A stretch of DNA of 56,244 bases. Source: Lachnospiraceae bacterium (GTDB taxonomy: Bacteria; Bacillota; Clostridia; Lachnospirales; Lachnospiraceae). Made by a program: the position numbers and the translations under genes. Shown here piece by piece: positions 16,244 through 24,465 of the stretch. Positions within the stretch are counted from its first letter, which is position 1, and each line of letters opens with the position of its first letter. Location of the stretch: positions 1 through 56,244 of the forward strand of contig JAFLSW010000013.1 in the NCBI GenBank assembly GCA_022510725.1, in the 5' to 3' direction. Below the pieces are notes generated by a model. It was not told the DNA's origin. It ran no database searches and worked only from the letters and a program-made list of their open reading frames with translations.

Positions 16244-16972
16244 ATGTCAAGCGTAAACACCAACTACACCGATATTTTCAGCAGCATGGGCTTTGGTGGC
16301 ACACAGCAGGCGGACAATGCAGGTTTCAGTCTCACAGACTACATGAGTATCAAAAGCGGTACCTATGGTAAGCTTTTAAAAGCTTATTACAAAAAGCAGG
16401 ACGCAGATGCTACAGATGAAACAGAGAAGAAACAGTTGTCCATGATGAAGAATTCAGCAGATACGCTGAGAAATGCAGCCCTGGATCTGATGGATGAGGA
16501 TCTTTTCGAGAAAAAGAAGATCAAGGTCAAAGATGAAAAGACCGGTGAAGAAACAGAAAAAGAGGATTATGATTGGGAGGCTATTACAAAAGCAGTGAAA
16601 GCTTTTGCAGACAGCTACAATTCCGTAATTGGATCTGCCGGAGAGAGCGACAGCAACAGTGTTTTAAGGATTGGCGCCTGGTTAACTTCTTTAACGGAAA
16701 CAAATTCCAAGTTATTAGCTAAAGTGGGTATTACCATCGGCTCAGACAACAAGCTGAAGGTAGACGAAGATGTATTAAAGAAAGCCGACATTTCTACTTT
16801 GAAGACACTGTTCCAGGGAATAAATTCCTATGCGGATAAGGTAGTCAGAAAAGCTTCTCAGCTTGCTACTGCTGCAACAAAAGGTGTTAACAAGAGCGGA
16901 AGCGCATACAACAGCAAGGCAGATTATAATCAGCTGTCTTCAAGTGGTTATTTGTATGACCAGACCTTCTAA
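16244..16972 (+). CDS. Uncharacterised Ser/Asn-rich protein, resembling flagellar-exported proteins
   Basis: The 242-residue protein has no Sec signal. It opens SSVNTNYTDIFSSMGFGG, an Asn/Ser/Thr/Tyr-rich disordered start of the kind flagellar type III export substrates use. The central part is helical with a charged KKKIKVKDEKTGEETEKED loop; the C-terminal part (VKAFADSYNSVIGSAGESDS, then VGITIGSDNKLKVDEDVLKKA and LFQGINSYADKV) is reminiscent of the C-terminal region of the filament cap protein FliD. I call it flagellin-system-like rather than FliD itself, because the long N-terminal domains are missing. The sigma-28-type promoter upstream fits that reading. Confidence 0.6.
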   Translation: MSSVNTNYTDIFSSMGFGGTQQADNAGFSLTDYMSIKSGTYGKLLKAYYKKQDADATDETEKKQLSMMKNSADTLRNAALDLMDEDLFEKKKIKVKDEKTGEETEKEDYDWEAITKAVKAFADSYNSVIGSAGESDSNSVLRIGAWLTSLTETNSKLLAKVGITIGSDNKLKVDEDVLKKADISTLKTLFQGINSYADKVVRKASQLATAATKGVNKSGSAYNSKADYNQLSSSGYLYDQTF

Positions 16973-17045
16973 TAGGTTCGGATACAGGAAATCGTAAACC
17001 GAGATAAACGAGTCGCCGCAGGAAGCGGCAGAATGGAGGATAACA

Positions 17046-17618
17046 ATGAGTGGAGTAAACGGAGTTAATAATTATACAAGCGCATACAGCAACTACAGCT
17101 CCAGCGCAAGCAAAGCAAAACAGGCTGAGACAGATACTACTGCACAGGAAACAGGTGCTGTATATGAGCCTTCCAAAGAAGGTAAAGCTGCAGCAGATCG
17201 TTCTGCTATCGTAGCACAGTTAAAGGCAGATGCTGAGGCTCGTGCAGCACAGATGACCGATCTGGTTCGCAAGATGATGAGCCAGCAGGGTGTAGCCTAT
17301 GGCAAAGCAGATGATATGTGGAGATTTTTGGCAAGCGGTAACTTTACAGTAGATCCCGCTACCAAAGCACAGGCACAGCAGGACATCTCCGAAGACGGAT
17401 ACTGGGGTGTAAAACAGACTTCTCAGAGAATCTTTGACTTCGCTATGGCATTAAGCGGCGGAGACGAGAAGAAGATGGAAGAGATGCGCAAAGCATTTGA
17501 GAAAGGCTTTAAGATGGCAACTGAGTCTTGGGGTCAGAAGCTTCCTGATATCAGCCAGCAGACCTATGATGCAACCCAGAAGCTGTTTGATGATTATGCA
17601 GCAAGTTTTAAAAACTAA
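17046..17618 (+). CDS. Uncharacterised conserved protein with a GYWGVKQTSQRI core
   Basis: The 190-residue protein starts SGVNGVNNYTSAYSNYSSSA, again a Ser/Asn/Tyr-rich start without a signal peptide. The folded part (about residues 60-190) contains AQQDISEDGYWGVKQTSQRI and FAMALSGGDEKKMEEMRKAF followed by LPDISQQTYDATQKLFDDY. I recall similar proteins in many flagellated bacteria, usually of unknown role, though I cannot name a family with certainty. ATGGAGGATAAC supplies the ribosome site; the gene lies 73 bases after the previous one with no terminator between, so both likely share the sigma-28-type promoter. Confidence 0.65.
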   Translation: MSGVNGVNNYTSAYSNYSSSASKAKQAETDTTAQETGAVYEPSKEGKAAADRSAIVAQLKADAEARAAQMTDLVRKMMSQQGVAYGKADDMWRFLASGNFTVDPATKAQAQQDISEDGYWGVKQTSQRIFDFAMALSGGDEKKMEEMRKAFEKGFKMATESWGQKLPDISQQTYDATQKLFDDYAASFKN

Positions 17619-17646
17619 ATTCCATAACTAAATAAAGGCAAATAAC

Positions 17647-17679
17647 AACCGGGTAAAAGGAATTACCCATTCGGTTTTG
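17647..17679 (+). terminator. Hairpin between the third and fourth gene of the cluster (partial terminator)
   Basis: GGGTAA at 17651-17656 pairs with TTACCC at 17663-17668, flanked by AACC/GGTT as an outer stem, and TTTT follows. It may reduce, rather than stop, transcription into the next gene. Confidence 0.45.
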
Positions 17680-17706
17680 ATCAATGGTTAGAAAGGAGTC
17701 GATACC

Positions 17707-18885
17707 ATGATTATTAGTTCCAGTAAGGTAGGTATGTCTTCCAGCAGGCAGTATACCTATTACGAAGAGCGGCACAGTGCCACTTTGACCGAACGGCCAG
17801 GCCAGGCTGTGGAGCTGGAAATTTCATCCGAAGGGAAAAGCCTTTTTGAGCAAATGGAAGAACATCAATTGCATATAAAAGAGCAACAGCAAAAAAAGCA
17901 GCAGGAAAATTGGCAAAAGCATTTAGAGGATGAAAGAGCAAGGCGCCAACAAGGCGGTATGGGCGTAAAAGGTCCCAGCAATTTGTATGAAGCAAAAATT
18001 GAAATGCTTCGCAACCTGCTCCGTTCCTTACAGGGCGGAAAGCTGGCAAATCGTTGGGGATTTGGAGGCAAAGGACATTTGGATGATTTTTGGGGAAAAG
18101 GTTCCTCTTTTTCCTACGATATGTCCTATAAGGAGTCACTGAAAAGTCAGATCAGCTATCGTTCCAGTACTTCAACAAGGGATGTGGCAGGCTCCTATGT
18201 ATTTGCAGGCAGTAATGTATGGACTAAGACCACGGTTCAGTCATCATTTGTATCGGAAGCGGAGTTTACAGCATTCCAGTCTTCCGGTGTCGCAAGGACC
18301 AAAGATGGACGAGAGATACAGTTCGATGTGACGGTTGAAATGTCCAGAGCATTCTGCGAAAAGTATGAATCTTTCACACAGGAAAATGTGGTTGTTACGG
18401 ATCCCCTGGTAATCAATATTGATTCCGATATAGCAGATGTAACAGACATGAAATTCCTGTTCGATATTGATGCCGACGGCGAATTGGATGAAATCTCCTT
18501 CGCAGGAAACGGCAGTGGCTTTTTGGCATTGGATAAAAACGGAGACGGCGTGATCAACGATGGCTCTGAATTATTCGGCACAAAGAGCGGAAATGGATTT
18601 GCGGATCTGGCAGCTTACGATGAAGATGGCAACGGTTGGATTGACGAAGCAGACAGCATTTTTAACGATCTGAAGATCTGGATGAAGGATAAGGACGGAA
18701 ACGATGTCCTCTTAAGCCTGAAAGATGCTAATGTGGGAGCTATCTACTTAGGAAGCGCAGATACAGAGTTTTCCTTAAAATCCGGTGCGGACCACCACAC
18801 AAACGGTATTGTTCGCAGGACCGGTATCTATCTTAAGGAAAGCGGCGGTGTAGGAACCGTTCAGCAAATCGATCTAGCAGTTTGA
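17707..18885 (+). CDS. EF-hand-like calcium-binding protein of unknown role
   Basis: The 392-residue protein has no Sec signal. Residues 1-60 are Ser/Tyr-rich, then a Gln/Glu/Lys coiled-coil stretch (HIKEQQQKKQQENWQKH). From about residue 235 come calcium-loop repeats: DIDADGELDEI, then LDKNGDGVINDGSELFG and YDEDGNGWIDEADSIF, each a DxDxDG-type loop followed by a hydrophobic turn, ending in IWMKDKDGND and GAIYLGSADTEF. I recall this block in large uncharacterised proteins of many bacteria. Calcium binding is well supported by the loops; the biological role is not. It follows the 17046 gene across a weak hairpin and ends before a strong terminator. Confidence 0.72.
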   Translation: MIISSSKVGMSSSRQYTYYEERHSATLTERPGQAVELEISSEGKSLFEQMEEHQLHIKEQQQKKQQENWQKHLEDERARRQQGGMGVKGPSNLYEAKIEMLRNLLRSLQGGKLANRWGFGGKGHLDDFWGKGSSFSYDMSYKESLKSQISYRSSTSTRDVAGSYVFAGSNVWTKTTVQSSFVSEAEFTAFQSSGVARTKDGREIQFDVTVEMSRAFCEKYESFTQENVVVTDPLVINIDSDIADVTDMKFLFDIDADGELDEISFAGNGSGFLALDKNGDGVINDGSELFGTKSGNGFADLAAYDEDGNGWIDEADSIFNDLKIWMKDKDGNDVLLSLKDANVGAIYLGSADTEFSLKSGADHHTNGIVRRTGIYLKESGGVGTVQQIDLAV

Positions 18886-18952
18886 CCTTGAAATTTTGAA
18901 GGGGCAAAATTTCACTCAGTACGAAGTAATTTGTTGTAGTGATATGAAGCGG

Positions 18953-18980
18953 AAAGCGCAGGTTTTACCTGCGCTTTTTG
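18953..18980 (+). terminator. Intrinsic terminator closing the 15.5-18.9 kb cluster
   Basis: AAAGCGCAGGT at 18953-18963 pairs perfectly with ACCTGCGCTTT at 18967-18977 around a 3-base loop, followed by TT and a T-rich stretch. Confidence 0.85.
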
Positions 18981-18996
18981 CTTGCCTCGGATAAAG

Positions 18997-19031
18997 TTGA
19001 TAAAAAATTGATAATTATAGGTTATCATAAT
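18997..19031 (+). promoter_or_regulatory. 35-base motif upstream of the two-component operon (candidate response-regulator site)
   Basis: Two TTGATAA words start at 18997 and 19008, exactly 11 bases apart, and TTATCATAAT ends the motif at 19031. TGATAA and TTATCA form an inverted pair. The same 35-base layout recurs at 20917-20951 with 28 of 35 positions identical. Direct repeats one helical turn apart are usual for OmpR-family regulators, so I infer this is where the regulator encoded just downstream binds, probably over its own promoter. Confidence 0.5.
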
Positions 19032-19052
19032 AGACTAAAGGTGGTGGTAATA

Positions 19053-19724
19053 ATGTATAAAATTCTTGTAGCAGATGACGAAAAAGAGATCGTCAGTCTG
19101 TTAAAAGATTATTTTGAACTGAATAACTACCTTGTACTAACAGCCCATACTGGGGCAGAGGCTATTGAAAAGGCATCGGAGAATCCGGATATTATTTTAT
19201 TGGATGTGAATATGCCGGAATTGGACGGTCTTTCTGTGTGCCGCAGGATCAGGGATCATGTGTCCTGTCCCATTCTTTTCTTGACGGCATGCATTGAAGA
19301 TGGCGACAAGATCGCAGGATTTGCATCCGGAGGAGACGATTACATTATTAAGCCCTTCTCTATTGATGAGCTGGGTGCGCGGGTGTCCGCTCATATCAGA
19401 AGGGAGCATAGAATAAAGCCGCAGGCCAATGTCCGCTTTTTTGGTAAGCTGGCAATTGATTATACTGCAATGACTGTATCGGCAGAAAAGGAAGTCATTG
19501 ATCTGGCAAAAAAGGAGTATCAGATCATAGAACTGCTTTCTCTTAACTGTGGGCAGGTATTTGATAAGGAACGGATCTATGAGAAGATATGGGGGTATGA
19601 TGCAAAGGGAGAAAGCTCTGTCATTGCAGAGCATATCCGCCGTATCAGGTCCAAACTGGAAAAATACAAAGAAGAGTATCATATTGAGACTGTATGGGGA
19701 ATGGGATATAAATGGGTAAAATAA
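19053..19724 (+). CDS. OmpR-family response regulator
   Basis: ATG 19053 is chosen over an upstream TTG because the protein then begins MYKILVADDEKEIV, the classic receiver start. The 223-residue regulator has a receiver with acidic pair Asp8/Asp9 region, phosphorylation site Asp51 in LLDVNMPELDG and a KP turn, then a winged-helix DNA-binding domain with YEKIWGYDAKGESSVIAEHI and IRSKLEKY. It would be phosphorylated by the kinase encoded next, with which it overlaps by 13 bases. The 35-base motif upstream is its likely binding site, also present before the ABC genes. Confidence 0.93.
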   Translation: MYKILVADDEKEIVSLLKDYFELNNYLVLTAHTGAEAIEKASENPDIILLDVNMPELDGLSVCRRIRDHVSCPILFLTACIEDGDKIAGFASGGDDYIIKPFSIDELGARVSAHIRREHRIKPQANVRFFGKLAIDYTAMTVSAEKEVIDLAKKEYQIIELLSLNCGQVFDKERIYEKIWGYDAKGESSVIAEHIRRIRSKLEKYKEEYHIETVWGMGYKWVK

Positions 19725-20923
19725 ACAAGAAAGTACATTCAATAAAATGGAGTTTTTTATTATATGTGTCCTTCTGCCTGGTCATAGCCTTTGTTGGATC
19801 AATGGCCGTTGGCGTTAGCACAAATTATCTGCAGGATTGGTATCGATCTACTTATCCTGATGCAATAGCACCGCCTACAGAAAGATATGAGATTATTTAC
19901 GACGATGGAGGTTATCCAAGGGTAGGATATATCCGTGATGACTCTTTTATAGAAAAGACTCTGAAAAAAGAATCGGTCATATATTGGTTTATTTCCTACT
20001 CGCAGGTTATTATCATACCCGTCTGGTTTATTCTGTGTTTTATTGCCACAGGGACCATTTTCTATAACCGGGAGTTGAAAAGGCCTATTGAAGTTTTAAT
20101 GAATGCTGCCAATAAGATTTCGGAAAATCAGTTGGATTTTAAGGTCGAGTATCATAAGAAAAATGAACTTGGAAAGCTGTGTGATGCTTTTGAGGAAATG
20201 CGTTCTGCTCTTTACAAAAGCAATCAGGAAATGTGGCAGTCCTTGGAGGAGCGAAAACGCTTGAATGCCGCATTTTCCCATGATTTGAGAACGCCTTTAA
20301 CAGTATTAAAAGGATATGGCGACTTTTTGGAGATGTATGTACCGGACAAGAAGGTTTCAGAGGAAAAGCTTTTATCCGTGATCGCCATGATGAATGGACA
20401 GATCACCAGGCTGGAACATTATACCCAAAAGATGAACGCGGTACAAAAAATAGAAGATATTGTTCCAAAAATCAATTCGGTTTCTTCCGATGAATTAATC
20501 CAAACCCTAAAAGAAACCGGGGAGCTGGTCTGTGGAGATAAATTCTCTATCAACGATGGAATAACGAAAAAAGAGATTTATATAGACCGGGAGCTGGTGT
20601 TGCAGGTATATGAAAACCTGATTTCCAATGCCCTGCGGTATGGGGAGAACTCTGTAAAGGTTACATGCCGTATCTGTGATGACTTGCTGTACCTATCCGT
20701 TTCGGATGACGGCAGAGGATTTAGCAAAGAAGCATTGAAAAATGCGGCACAGCCCTTTTTCCGAGATGAAAATGAACCGGATAAAATCCATTTTGGACTG
20801 GGACTTTATATCTGTCGGATCTTGTGTGAAAAATGCGGCGGAGAACTGCTCATTGAAAATGAACAGGGAGGTGGAAAGGTTACCGCGGCATTTTGTTGTA
20901 AAAAAATTTCAGAAAATAGATAA
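19712..20923 (+). CDS. Sensor histidine kinase
   Basis: The 403-residue kinase has an N-terminal membrane helix (about 15-33), a short extracytoplasmic loop of roughly 65 residues, a second helix (about 94-115), a HAMP domain, then HisKA with phosphoacceptor His190 in FSHDLRTPLTVLKGYG and an ATPase domain with ENLISNALRYG (N box), DDGRGF (G1) and HFGLGLYICR (G2). The small external loop is typical of kinases that sense through or with a partner transporter. It is coupled to the regulator gene upstream and precedes the ABC genes, so a cell-envelope or antimicrobial-peptide signal is a reasonable inference. Confidence 0.93.
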   Translation: MGKINKKVHSIKWSFLLYVSFCLVIAFVGSMAVGVSTNYLQDWYRSTYPDAIAPPTERYEIIYDDGGYPRVGYIRDDSFIEKTLKKESVIYWFISYSQVIIIPVWFILCFIATGTIFYNRELKRPIEVLMNAANKISENQLDFKVEYHKKNELGKLCDAFEEMRSALYKSNQEMWQSLEERKRLNAAFSHDLRTPLTVLKGYGDFLEMYVPDKKVSEEKLLSVIAMMNGQITRLEHYTQKMNAVQKIEDIVPKINSVSSDELIQTLKETGELVCGDKFSINDGITKKEIYIDRELVLQVYENLISNALRYGENSVKVTCRICDDLLYLSVSDDGRGFSKEALKNAAQPFFRDENEPDKIHFGLGLYICRILCEKCGGELLIENEQGGGKVTAAFCCKKISENR

Positions 20924-20951
20924 AAAGTTGAAAATCATTTTTTATCATAAT
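20917..20951 (+). promoter_or_regulatory. Second copy of the 35-base motif, upstream of the ABC transporter operon
   Basis: TAGATAA at 20917 and TTGAAAA at 20928 are 11 bases apart and the block ends TTATCATAAT, as at 18997-19031. It overlaps the stop of the kinase gene. Its position suggests that the regulator drives the transporter genes from here as a separate unit. Confidence 0.5.
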
Positions 20952-20953
20952 GG

Positions 20954-20980
20954 CATGGTCGAAAGACCGTGCTATTTTTA
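20954..20980 (+). terminator. Short hairpin with GAAA loop and T run before the ABC genes
   Basis: CATGGTC at 20954-20960 pairs with GACCGTG at 20965-20971 (one G-T pair) around a GAAA tetraloop, followed by TATTTTTA. It would stop most readthrough from the kinase gene, leaving the ABC genes dependent on the motif just upstream. Alternatively it acts as an attenuator. Confidence 0.5.
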
Positions 20981-20997
20981 TGAAAGGAAATGATGAA

Positions 20998-21903
20998 ATG
21001 AAGGATCAAACAAATAAGATTCAGATTCGAAATGTGAACAAATATTATGGAAGGAAACAAGCCTTAAAGGATGTGAACCTAACCATTCATCAGGGGATGT
21101 TCGGACTATTGGGGCGAAACGGAGCCGGCAAGACTACCCTGATGAAGACACTGGCCACGCTCCACTGCAAGAAAAACGGAGTCATTACGGTATGCGGGAT
21201 TCCCATTGAACGGGCTAAGGAGATACGGAGCATCACAGGATATCTTCCCCAGGATTTTTCCATGTATCCTTCCATGACAGTGGAAGAAAGCCTGGACTAT
21301 CTGGGAGCCCTTTCGGGAATGGATAAAGAGCTTCGCAGGAAACGGATCAAGCTTCTCTTAAAACGGGTAAACTTAGCAGATCAAAAGCACAAAAAGATCA
21401 AGGCTCTTTCCGGCGGCATGAAACGCCGACTGGGTATTGCACAAGCGTTGTTGCACGATCCCAAAGTGCTGATCGTAGATGAGCCTACCGCCGGTCTGGA
21501 CCCGGAGGAACGGATTCGGTTCAGAAACCTGCTCTGTGAAGTGGCGGAGGAACGGATCGTTATCCTATCCACCCACATTGTAGGAGATATTGAAGCCACC
21601 TGTGAAGATATTGCCATTATGAATGAAGGAAAGATCCTTTGGCAGGGTACGGTGTCCGAGCTGCTTCAAAATGCAGAAGGAAAGGTCTTTACCATCAATG
21701 CGCAAAAGAAGTATCTTCCTCAGATCAAGAAGGAGTATATTGTGACAGGCATGCTTGTGCAAAATGAATATACAACAGTCCGCCTTATTTCTAAAACCAC
21801 GCCTGACCTGCAAGGTGTAACTGCTGTTACCCCCAATGTGGAGGATGCCTATATGTACTGCCTTTACGAAAACGGATGCGAGATCGGTGGAGGTGAGGAG
21901 TGA
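20998..21903 (+). CDS. ABC transporter ATP-binding protein
   Basis: ATG 20998 follows GAAAGGAAATGATGAA; the frame opens earlier at 20950, but that start would lie inside the regulatory motif. The 301-residue protein has Walker A GRNGAGKT, the signature LSGGMKRRLG, Walker B VLIVDEPTAGLD and a switch His in LSTHIV, followed by a C-terminal extension of about 80 residues, as in the drug/bacitracin exporter type. It energises the two membrane proteins encoded downstream, overlapping the first at 21903. Substrate unknown; the linked two-component system suggests an antimicrobial or envelope-active compound. Confidence 0.93.
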   Translation: MKDQTNKIQIRNVNKYYGRKQALKDVNLTIHQGMFGLLGRNGAGKTTLMKTLATLHCKKNGVITVCGIPIERAKEIRSITGYLPQDFSMYPSMTVEESLDYLGALSGMDKELRRKRIKLLLKRVNLADQKHKKIKALSGGMKRRLGIAQALLHDPKVLIVDEPTAGLDPEERIRFRNLLCEVAEERIVILSTHIVGDIEATCEDIAIMNEGKILWQGTVSELLQNAEGKVFTINAQKKYLPQIKKEYIVTGMLVQNEYTTVRLISKTTPDLQGVTAVTPNVEDAYMYCLYENGCEIGGGEE

Positions 21904-23159
21904 TGTTATTTTTCAAAGAATGCAAGAAGGTATTGTTCTCTTTAACCTTTATTATTTATTTTTTTGCCACATTGGGCATGTACTTTTCACAATTTCACAG
22001 CGACTCCGGAAAAGCTTTGGAAAAGCCTGTGGAGGGACAAAACGATTATGGTATGGTGGCAAAGGAAGTACCTGAGATCTTGATGCCGGCTGCCGTAAAC
22101 AGCCTCGTAACGGAGTATTTATCGGAAAGATATACAGCTTATCCATACGGTTTTTATAAAGAAGTCAAGCTGAAAGAAAAGAAACGGGCCCGCATGGCAG
22201 AGATCATTGAGGAGCTTTCCGGGATTTCCCCAGAGGAGCTTAACGGCTTTGCGGATTTTGAAGAAGGCGGTTATATTATGGGAGAAGATGGAACCTTTGT
22301 ATATGTGGAACCGAGGCTTCCTGAGATCCATATACCAAAGACCATGACCTATGAGCATTTTAGGGAGCTGATGCAGGAAGCGGATCAGATCATCGGAGGA
22401 GGATCCAAATATTCCGATCAGTTTCTTGTAGGAAATTTTTCCCTGGTTCCCAAAACCTATGAGGATGCCTTGGCGGAGTATGAAAGCTTTCTTCATGAGG
22501 ATAAGATTACGAAAGCATATGGCAGGCTTTATTGTGATTATATGGGAATCGATCTGGCTATACTGCCTGTATTCTGTGCGGCAGCTTTGGCAGGACTTGA
22601 TAAGAGATCCGGTATGGAGCAACTTGCTTATTCCAGAAAGATCTCTTCCGCAAAATTGATCTTTACACGATATTTTGCTCTGGTGACCGTTATGCTCATT
22701 CCTTTGGCCATAACGACGGTAGTTGCTTATTTCAAAGTTGTAAAGCTTTATCCCGGCAGCGAATTAGATAATTTTGCCATCTTCCAATATGCAGCATTTT
22801 GGCTGATTCCCAATATTATGACAGCGGCTGCAGTGGGTATGCTGATCACGGAAATGCTGTCGGGGCTCATCGCCATTTTTGTACAGGGAGCCTGGTGGTT
22901 TTCCAGCATCTTCGCCGGTTCTTCCGGCTTAACCGGCAACATCCAAAAATTTACGCTGGTCATGCGCCATAACTCCTTGGTGAAAGCGGATGTATTTGCC
23001 GCAGAGTGGGGAAACTTTGTATTTAACAGAATCTTCTATATCGCTGCGTCCATTATTCTTATTATCTTTACGGCAGCGATTTATGAACGGAAAAGGAAAG
23101 GAAGCTTCAATGGATTTTCAAATATTAGGAAAAATAATAAAAGTAAATTTAAAAAATAA
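21903..23159 (+). CDS. ABC transporter permease subunit 1
   Basis: The 418-residue membrane protein has one N-terminal helix (FSLTFIIYFFATLGMYF), a long extracytoplasmic domain of about 190 residues, and five further helices, the ABC-2-like layout of one large-loop permease. ATG 21903 overlaps the ATPase stop; a GTG at 21900 is also in frame. A large extracytoplasmic loop is a known ligand-reading feature in antimicrobial-peptide transporters, though these segments differ from the BceB type. It overlaps the next permease gene by 50 bases. Confidence 0.82.
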   Translation: MLFFKECKKVLFSLTFIIYFFATLGMYFSQFHSDSGKALEKPVEGQNDYGMVAKEVPEILMPAAVNSLVTEYLSERYTAYPYGFYKEVKLKEKKRARMAEIIEELSGISPEELNGFADFEEGGYIMGEDGTFVYVEPRLPEIHIPKTMTYEHFRELMQEADQIIGGGSKYSDQFLVGNFSLVPKTYEDALAEYESFLHEDKITKAYGRLYCDYMGIDLAILPVFCAAALAGLDKRSGMEQLAYSRKISSAKLIFTRYFALVTVMLIPLAITTVVAYFKVVKLYPGSELDNFAIFQYAAFWLIPNIMTAAAVGMLITEMLSGLIAIFVQGAWWFSSIFAGSSGLTGNIQKFTLVMRHNSLVKADVFAAEWGNFVFNRIFYIAASIILIIFTAAIYERKRKGSFNGFSNIRKNNKSKFKK

Positions 23160-23757
23160 CTTTTTGATCCACCTGCTGGCAGCAGCCCTGATACTGTTTT
23201 CGGTGCCCTTTATCATGAGTATTTCAGCATTAAACGAAACTCAGGCGGCACGCCCTGTGGAATGGATCTTATCTTTGGTAGGAATGATCTTTTTGACCCC
23301 TGTTTTTTATCCGGAGCAAGATGAAAGCATCTGTGATGTGGTCCGGTCCAAAAAGATGGATTATCTGGAAGTCTGTATGATCAGGGTCATATATTCTGTT
23401 GTTTTCCTGGCTTTAGCCTGCGGGGGATTTACCTATGCATTGTATCTTTGTGAAAGTGAAGTGACGCTCAGACATTTTCTTGGCGGCTTTGCCTCTGCAC
23501 TGTTTTTGGGAACGGTGGGCTTTTTGGGAGCAGGGATCAGCAAAAATGTCATAGCGGGATATATGACGGCATTGCTCTATTACATGGCAAATGTTGCCAT
23601 GAAAAAACAATTGGGAATCTTTTATTTATTTTCCATGACAGCGGGAGAAGGCTTGCACGAAAAATTCGAAAATAAATATCTGTTGATCCTGGCATCGGTA
23701 TTGCTGATGATCTTTGTTTTTGTTTATAAAAGGCTGACAGAACAAAAAAAGCAGTAA
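23110..23757 (+). CDS. ABC transporter permease subunit 2
   Basis: The start is placed at ATG 23110 behind AAAGGAAGC; the frame extends back to 22990 inside the previous gene, but without a site. The 215-residue protein has six hydrophobic segments, the first at about residues 16-35 (LIHLLAAALILFSVPFI) and the last near the C-terminus (LILASVLLMIFVFVY). It completes a three-gene exporter with the ATPase and the larger permease. The overlap with the upstream gene implies tight coupling. Confidence 0.78.
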   Translation: MDFQILGKIIKVNLKNNFLIHLLAAALILFSVPFIMSISALNETQAARPVEWILSLVGMIFLTPVFYPEQDESICDVVRSKKMDYLEVCMIRVIYSVVFLALACGGFTYALYLCESEVTLRHFLGGFASALFLGTVGFLGAGISKNVIAGYMTALLYYMANVAMKKQLGIFYLFSMTAGEGLHEKFENKYLLILASVLLMIFVFVYKRLTEQKKQ

Positions 23758-23815
23758 TATAAAATATGGAATTGTGGTACAATAAGGATACAAATTTAAG
23801 AAACGAGCTTTATAT

Positions 23816-24325
23816 ATGAAGAATGAAAAAAAGAGAAACCGGGAACGATTTTGGGAAGAGTTTTTAGAGCTGCGAGAAAATCCGGCAGTGCAGCAGCTAA
23901 GATTATATCCCAATCACAGAATATCCAATCTATATGATCACAGTTCCAGAGTAGCGGTGTGTGCGTACGATCTGGCAAACAGGTTTCGTCTGGATATAAA
24001 CGGGAAAAGCCTGGCAAAGGGTGCCATGCTCCACGATTTTTATTTATACCAGGCAAGGGGGCATAAGTCTATCGGCACCAGAGAGCATTGGCTAAATCAT
24101 CCTGACACTGCTTTGAAAAATGCAGAAAGGGAGTTTGCTCTGACAAGGAAAGAAAGAAATATTATTCGCAGCCATATGTGGCCACTTACCCTTTGGCATT
24201 TTCCCAAATCCAAGGAAGCGGTCCTGGTAAGCGCGGCAGATAAGATCTGTGCTTTTGGAGAAATGTTTTTAAAACGCAACCATATTAAAAAGGAAAAACG
24301 CCTTACAGATCCTACCTTAAGATAA
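23816..24325 (+). CDS. HD domain protein (second)
   Basis: The 169-residue protein has HD-superfamily metal ligands: His42 in YDHSSRVAV, His73-Asp74 in AMLHDFYLY, a His in RSHMWPL and a distal Asp in SAADKICA. It is shorter than the HD enzyme at 4449 and basic at both ends. Homologues are predicted phosphohydrolases without firm substrates. Only a weak ribosome site precedes ATG 23816. It is a single gene between the ABC operon and the copper locus, closed by a strong terminator. Confidence 0.8.
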   Translation: MKNEKKRNRERFWEEFLELRENPAVQQLRLYPNHRISNLYDHSSRVAVCAYDLANRFRLDINGKSLAKGAMLHDFYLYQARGHKSIGTREHWLNHPDTALKNAEREFALTRKERNIIRSHMWPLTLWHFPKSKEAVLVSAADKICAFGEMFLKRNHIKKEKRLTDPTLR

Positions 24326-24329
24326 TGTA

Positions 24330-24363
24330 AAAAGAGATGTTGCTATCAAACATCTCTTTTTTA
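24330..24363 (+). terminator. Intrinsic terminator after the HD gene
   Basis: AAAAGAGATGTT at 24330-24341 pairs with AACATCTCTTTT at 24349-24360 with a 7-base loop and TTT following. Confidence 0.85.
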
Positions 24364-24389
24364 TATCTTGCATATGTTAAATAAAATAC

Positions 24390-24418
24390 TTGCAATATAC
24401 CCCATGGGGGTATATAAT
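24390..24418 (+). promoter_or_regulatory. CsoR-controlled copper promoter and operator
   Basis: TTGCAA at 24390-24395 and TATAAT at 24413-24418 are 17 bases apart. The spacer is filled by TATACCCCATGGGGGTATA (24396-24414), the GC-core palindrome typical of CsoR operators. A bound apo-CsoR would sit across the promoter, and copper binding would release it. Confidence 0.88.
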
Positions 24419-24465
24419 GTCCGTATAAAAATCTGTTCTATAAAGCAGAAAGTCGAGGAAATAGG

